Position numbers and translations under genes: made by a program
NCBI GenBank assembly: GCA_021823385.1
Contig: JAKAOC010000043.1
Coordinates: 1 to 10,050 of the forward strand
From: Actinomycetes bacterium
GTDB taxonomy: Bacteria; Actinomycetota; Acidimicrobiia; Acidimicrobiales; Acidimicrobiaceae
Reading direction: 5' to 3'
Length of the DNA: 10,050 nucleotides
Shown here: piece by piece, positions 7,061 to 10,050 of the stretch
How the letters are laid out: every line of letters begins with the position of its first letter
Position numbering within the stretch: position 1 is the first letter of the stretch
Notes under the pieces: generated by a model
What the model was told of the DNA's origin: nothing
Seen by the model: the letters and a program-made list of their open reading frames with translations, nothing else
The model's database searches: none

Positions 7061-8231
7061 AGGAGGTCCGCATGTTCTCGGCTATATATGCGGGGGTGAG
7101 ATCAGCCGTGATAATTGTCGCAGAGGCTTCGCCTTCTCCCAGGTCCACAACCAGGTCGATCTCGCGCGCCTCCATCACCCCACCGACCGCCTCGCGGTCG
7201 AAGTCGAGCTCTTCCAGGCGCGAATATACGGTTACGCCGCCATAGGAGACCGAGACCTTGGCGATATCCAGGTCCACGCCCGCGGTGCCCACTTCGGAGA
7301 CCACCCTCCCCCAGTAGGGGTCCTTGCCGAAGAAGGAGCACTTCACCAGCGACGATTCGGCCACCTTGCGCGCGACAGCCAAGGCGTCGTCCTCCGTCGC
7401 TGCGCCGTTGCAGGTGACGCGTATCAGCTTGGTGGATCCCTCCGCATCGAAGACGATCTGGGCGGCCAGGGAGTCACAGACCGCGCGCACCCCTTTTGCC
7501 AGCTCCTCTTCACTCAGCTCCTTGCGGGAGGCCCCGGATGACATCAGCACCACGGTGTCGTTGGTAGAGGTGCAGCCGTCGATGGTGATGCGATTAAAAC
7601 TCATGTCCACCGCCCGGCCAAGAGACCTGGCGAGCTGATCGGGCGAAGCCTTGGCATCGGTGGTGACCACCGCCAGCATGGTGGCCATGTTGGGTGCGAT
7701 CATCGCCGCGCCTTTGGCTATCCCGCCGAAACGGACGCCACCGATCTCGTACACCGCGGTCTTGGCGAAGGTGTCGGTGGTCATGATCGCCTCGGCCGCG
7801 CCGAGACCGGCTTGCTCGCCGCCGGCCAGCTCACCGTGCGCCCGGGGAATTCCCTCGAGCGCCTTCTCGACCGGCCAGGGTATGCCGATCAGGCCGGTTG
7901 AGCAGATCAGCACCTCCTCGGGGCGTACTCCGGCCACTGAGGCCAGAGCCTCCACCGCTCGCTGGGCGCCCGCCTCCCCTTCCGCTCCGGTGGCCGCGTT
8001 GGCATTTCCACTGGTCAGGAGAACCGCCGCCACGTGGCCCCGGGACGCCGTCAGGTTCCGTCGGGACACGACCACCGGCGCCGCCGCCGCCAAGTTCTGC
8101 GTGAAGGTTGCCGCCGCGGATGCGGGACGCCAATCTGAGGTTGCCACCAGGGCCATGTCCTTGCGCCTCGATGGCTTGATGCCCGACGCGACGCCACTGG
8201 CGACAAAACCCAACGGATAGGTGACGCTCAT
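7059..8231 (-). CDS. argJ: Glutamate N-acetyltransferase / ornithine acetyltransferase
   Basis: 390 aa, ATG start overlapping the argC stop as ATGA, so probably translationally coupled; no strong Shine-Dalgarno is seen. ArgJ transfers the acetyl group from N-acetylornithine to glutamate, closing the acetyl cycle. Bifunctional members also use acetyl-CoA for the first step. It is an Ntn-type self-cleaving enzyme: KGAAMIAPNMATMLAV (173-188) holds the cut site between Ala183 and Thr184, making Thr184 the N-terminal nucleophile of the beta chain. STGLIG (111-116) matches the conserved Thr-Gly oxyanion region, and DGCTSTNDTV (218-227) and DPYWGRV (304-310) are family blocks. The C-terminus reads ENMRTS where many relatives end in an Asn-x-Tyr-Thr motif, a small variation. 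No argA-like acetyltransferase is in the window, which fits a bifunctional ArgJ but does not prove it. Confidence 0.97.
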   Translation of the reverse strand: MSVTYPLGFVASGVASGIKPSRRKDMALVATSDWRPASAAATFTQNLAAAAPVVVSRRNLTASRGHVAAVLLTSGNANAATGAEGEAGAQRAVEALASVAGVRPEEVLICSTGLIGIPWPVEKALEGIPRAHGELAGGEQAGLGAAEAIMTTDTFAKTAVYEIGGVRFGGIAKGAAMIAPNMATMLAVVTTDAKASPDQLARSLGRAVDMSFNRITIDGCTSTNDTVVLMSSGASRKELSEEELAKGVRAVCDSLAAQIVFDAEGSTKLIRVTCNGAATEDDALAVARKVAESSLVKCSFFGKDPYWGRVVSEVGTAGVDLDIAKVSVSYGGVTVYSRLEELDFDREAVGGVMEAREIDLVVDLGEGEASATIITADLTPAYIAENMRTS

Positions 8232-9307
8232 GGATACACACTCACTCTCGTCAAACCGGCCCCTTCGTCAAGGCCGAGCGCGACATTCGCCGCCTGCACA
8301 GCCTGCCCCGAGGCGCCTTTGATCATGTTGTCCAGGGCGGAGAGCACCACCGCCTTGCCACTGGCGGGATCGTAGCTCACGGACAGGATCGCCATATTGG
8401 TGCCGAGCGTCGCTTTGGTGTGCGGCGAGCTCCCGGGCTCCAGCACCGAAACAAAAGCCTCGCCCTGGTAGAAGGCCTCGAGTTCCGAATGGAGCATCTC
8501 CTCCACCAGCAGCCGCGATGAGCCGTCCTGGAGCCCGGCGGAGCTCAGGGCATCGGGGGCGACGTCGAAATAGCAGGTGGAAAGGATCCCGCGTGTCATC
8601 GGAACCAGGTGGGGAACGAAAAGCACCGGGGAGCCCACGTTCTGCTCGATCTCCGGGCGATGCCGATGGCCGCTGAGGCCGTAGGCGCTCACGTCGGAAT
8701 CGATCTCACCGAAGAGGTTGCCGAGCTTGGCGGAGCGGCCCGCGCCGGAGATGCCGCTCACCGCGTTGGCAATCGGGACGCTGCCCGGCGCGACGACACC
8801 TCGATCGAAGAAGGGAAAGAGGGCCAGCGTTGTGGCAGTGACGTAGCACCCGGGAGCGGCTATGAGCCGGGCCCGGGACAATTCGCCACGCTTGAGTTCG
8901 ACCAGGCCGTAAACGGCCTCCTCCAACAGCTCGGGGGCGGGATGCACAAAGCCGTAGACGCTCTCGTACAGCCGGGGATCGGCCAGGCGGAAGTCCGCGG
9001 AAAGATCCACCACCAGGCGCAGCGATTCCAGCAGGCGGGGCACAAGCGACGCGGCCTGGGTGTGGGGCATGGCGAAGAAGGCCACCTCCGCACCGAGGGT
9101 GTCAATCGAGGCGGCCAGCTCGTCGTTGCCGACCAGGCGCAGCGACCCATATGGCGAATGCTTGAGATGCGGGTATATCGCCCCTATCTCAGCCCCGGCG
9201 TTCGCACCTGCAGAGGCGCCCACCAGCTCGAAATCCGGATGGCCATCGATGATCCGCACCAGCTCCGCCCCGGCGTATCCCGAGGCTCCGAAGACAACTA
9301 CTCTCAC
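8228..9307 (-). CDS. argC: N-acetyl-gamma-glutamyl-phosphate reductase
   Basis: 359 aa, with a GTG start. It catalyses the NADPH-dependent reduction of N-acetylglutamyl-5-phosphate to the semialdehyde, the third step of arginine synthesis, in the cytoplasm. The N-terminal Rossmann fold has the NADP loop GASGYAG at residues 7-13. The catalytic cysteine is Cys154 in APGCYVTATTLAL. The conserved GHRHRPEIEQ (213-222) supplies the active-site His. The C-terminal DNMIKGASGQAVQAAN (326-341) is a family hallmark. Length is normal. Its start lies directly behind the putative promoter/operator with no usable Shine-Dalgarno: the only GGAG sits about 17 nt upstream, inside the inverted repeat. The mRNA is therefore probably leaderless. 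It overlaps argJ by 4 nt (ATGA). As first gene of the operon it would be directly under ArgR control. Confidence 0.97.
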   Translation of the reverse strand: MRVVVFGASGYAGAELVRIIDGHPDFELVGASAGANAGAEIGAIYPHLKHSPYGSLRLVGNDELAASIDTLGAEVAFFAMPHTQAASLVPRLLESLRLVVDLSADFRLADPRLYESVYGFVHPAPELLEEAVYGLVELKRGELSRARLIAAPGCYVTATTLALFPFFDRGVVAPGSVPIANAVSGISGAGRSAKLGNLFGEIDSDVSAYGLSGHRHRPEIEQNVGSPVLFVPHLVPMTRGILSTCYFDVAPDALSSAGLQDGSSRLLVEEMLHSELEAFYQGEAFVSVLEPGSSPHTKATLGTNMAILSVSYDPASGKAVVLSALDNMIKGASGQAVQAANVALGLDEGAGLTRVSVYP

Positions 9308-9311
9308 AAAA

Positions 9312-9341
9312 GCAGATTATACACTCCAGTGCATAATCTGC
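9312..9341. promoter_or_regulatory. 30-bp inverted repeat, probable ArgR operator (ARG box) over the argC promoter
   Basis: The plus-strand arms GCAGATTAT and ATAATCTGC flank an inner CACT/AGTG pair. Counting outward from the centre, 13 of 15 base pairs match; the mismatches are the central C/C and the pair 9321/9332. The element covers the promoter spacer and the whole -10 box, as expected for a repressor site that blocks RNA polymerase. It is AT-rich in a GC-rich region. ArgR proteins bind AT-rich palindromes of about 18 bp, often in pairs, ahead of arg genes. The inner 18 bp (9318-9335) is palindromic and carries the half-site TATGCA on the minus strand. An argR gene in the same operon supports the assignment. 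Binding by ArgR is inferred, and the site could also act as an RNA hairpin. Confidence 0.65.
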
Positions 9342-9344
9342 CAA
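9316..9344 (-). promoter_or_regulatory. Putative sigma70-type promoter of the arg operon
   Basis: On the minus strand, TTGGCA (9344-9339, five of six matches to TTGACA) and TATAAT (9321-9316, perfect) are separated by 17 nt, the ideal spacing. The -35 begins 4 nt after the pheT stop codon. The G of the argC GTG start (9307) lies 9 nt beyond the last base of the -10 box, so transcription would begin at or within a couple of bases of the start codon. This strength is notable in a GC-rich genome, where good TATAAT boxes are uncommon by chance. Seen: sequence, spacing and position. Inferred: function and start site. Confidence 0.75.
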
Positions 9345-9347
9345 GCG

Positions 9348-10050
9348 TTAGCCGCGAAGAATGGCGCCCCCGGGAGACACAGCCGCGCTGATCGCGCCGT
9401 CCCTCAGCTCCCGCAGCTCCGTCTCTCCCAAGGTGCGGTCGGGCGCGGCGACCGTTACCCGATAAGTGAGCGAGCGGCCGTTGGTCCCCAAGTATTCGTC
9501 GATCAGCGAAACGGTCGCCTCCATCTCGCCGAGCGCGCCCTCGATGCGGCGCTCAAGCTCCACCGCAAGCACCCCTGGCTCGACAGCAAAGGAAAGGTCG
9601 AACTCCGCACGGGGATACGGGGAGACCGAAACCGCGCGTCTGAGCTCAGGCTCGACGAAAAGCGTCGCGGCCAGGTCGAGCTCGAGATAGGTGGCGACAC
9701 CGGTTGCGCCCTCGCCGGCCGCCCGGGAGATGGCCTGCGGATTCACCATGCCGAGGGCCCCAACGATCACCGCGCCGGCTAGCAGCGCCAGGGAGTTATC
9801 CGGGTGTAGCCCGTAGAAACCTTCCTCGACCAAGGCGCTGCCTCCCGCCTCGGAGCTGGGCACCAGCCGATATCCCGCCGACAGCTCGAGGCCGAAGCGC
9901 TCGAACAGGTCGAGCAAGAGGCCGTAGGGCTGCTCCGCCTGGCCCTGCTCGCGATAGGAAAGCCAGGCGGCACGCTCCGTCTCGGCCGGGAACTCGGCAC
10001 CTGCCGCAGGTACCGAAAAGACCTTGCCCAGCTCGAACAGGTCTACCCTC
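9348..10050 (-). CDS. pheT: Phenylalanyl-tRNA synthetase beta subunit, C-terminal part (5' end outside window)
   Basis: This is the last 233 codons of pheT, open to the window edge and ending in TAA at 9350-9348. PheT is the large subunit of the cytoplasmic alpha2-beta2 enzyme that charges tRNA-Phe. The visible part opens with VDLFELGKVF, typical of the catalytic-like core domain (usually 'lFEiGrvF'). A stretch around GFYGLHPDNSLALL and GALGMVNPQAI follows, matching the usual 'lHPgrsA...G.lGelhP' segment. It ends with the ferredoxin-fold anticodon-binding (FDX-ACB) domain over roughly the last 95 residues: SPYPRAEFDLSF, then LIDEYLG, SLTYRVTV and DRTLGETEL, closing with GGAILRG. A usual feature of that domain start, an arginine before 'DlSf', is changed here (EFDLSF). 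pheST next to argC is a familiar actinobacterial arrangement. Its promoter and start codon are not in the window. Confidence 0.95.
   Translation of the reverse strand, partial: RVDLFELGKVFSVPAAGAEFPAETERAAWLSYREQGQAEQPYGLLLDLFERFGLELSAGYRLVPSSEAGGSALVEEGFYGLHPDNSLALLAGAVIVGALGMVNPQAISRAAGEGATGVATYLELDLAATLFVEPELRRAVSVSPYPRAEFDLSFAVEPGVLAVELERRIEGALGEMEATVSLIDEYLGTNGRSLTYRVTVAAPDRTLGETELRELRDGAISAAVSPGGAILRG

Noticed and set aside
1..10050. Possible mobile elements, CRISPR arrays, tRNA genes, phage or defence genes.
   Set aside because: No direct repeats, transposase motifs, tRNA-like folds or unusual gene content were found. Nearly every base is explained by core metabolic genes in one orientation.

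Overview
The window carries one main block, an arginine biosynthesis operon in the order argC-argJ-argB-argD-argF-argR-argG-argH. Every gene is on the minus strand, so the reading direction runs from high to low coordinates. It is flanked upstream by the 3' end of pheT (phenylalanyl-tRNA synthetase beta chain). Downstream lie a 3-methyladenine DNA glycosylase gene and the first 33 codons of an ABC-transporter ATPase. The argCJBDFRGH order with the ArgR gene inside, the pheT neighbour, the high GC content (roughly 60-65% by eye) and the frequent GTG/TTG starts all suggest a member of the Actinomycetota. Mycobacterium has the same order after pheST. I cannot place it more closely from this sequence.

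Layout, in transcription order: pheT 3' end (10050-9348); a 40-nt gap holding a near-consensus promoter overlapped by a 30-bp inverted repeat, the likely ArgR operator; argC (9307-8228); argJ (8231-7059); argB (7049-6159); argD (6162-4951); argF (4954-4055); argR (3991-3524); argG (3461-2277); argH (2207-807); a mpg-type glycosylase (820-158); and the 5' end of an ABC ATPase gene (99-1). The first five genes are tightly coupled: argC/argJ and argD/argF overlap by ATGA, argB/argD overlap by GTGA, and the argB Shine-Dalgarno overlaps the argJ stop. argR, argG and argH are separated by gaps of 60-70 nt.

Together the genes encode the acetyl-cycle route from glutamate to arginine. ArgJ makes N-acetylglutamate by recycling acetyl groups (and possibly from acetyl-CoA), ArgB phosphorylates it, ArgC reduces it and ArgD transaminates it. 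ArgJ then releases ornithine, ArgF carbamoylates it to citrulline, and ArgG and ArgH finish arginine. ArgR is the arginine-sensing repressor, and ArgB shows the N-terminal helix and C-terminal signature of arginine-inhibited kinases. Control is therefore expected at both transcription and enzyme level.

The window is mostly ordinary core metabolism and I see no undescribed system. The most interesting spot is the pheT-argC junction. There, promoter, putative operator, possible terminator and an apparently leaderless GTG start are packed into 40 nt. No stretch longer than 300 bases lacks a gene.
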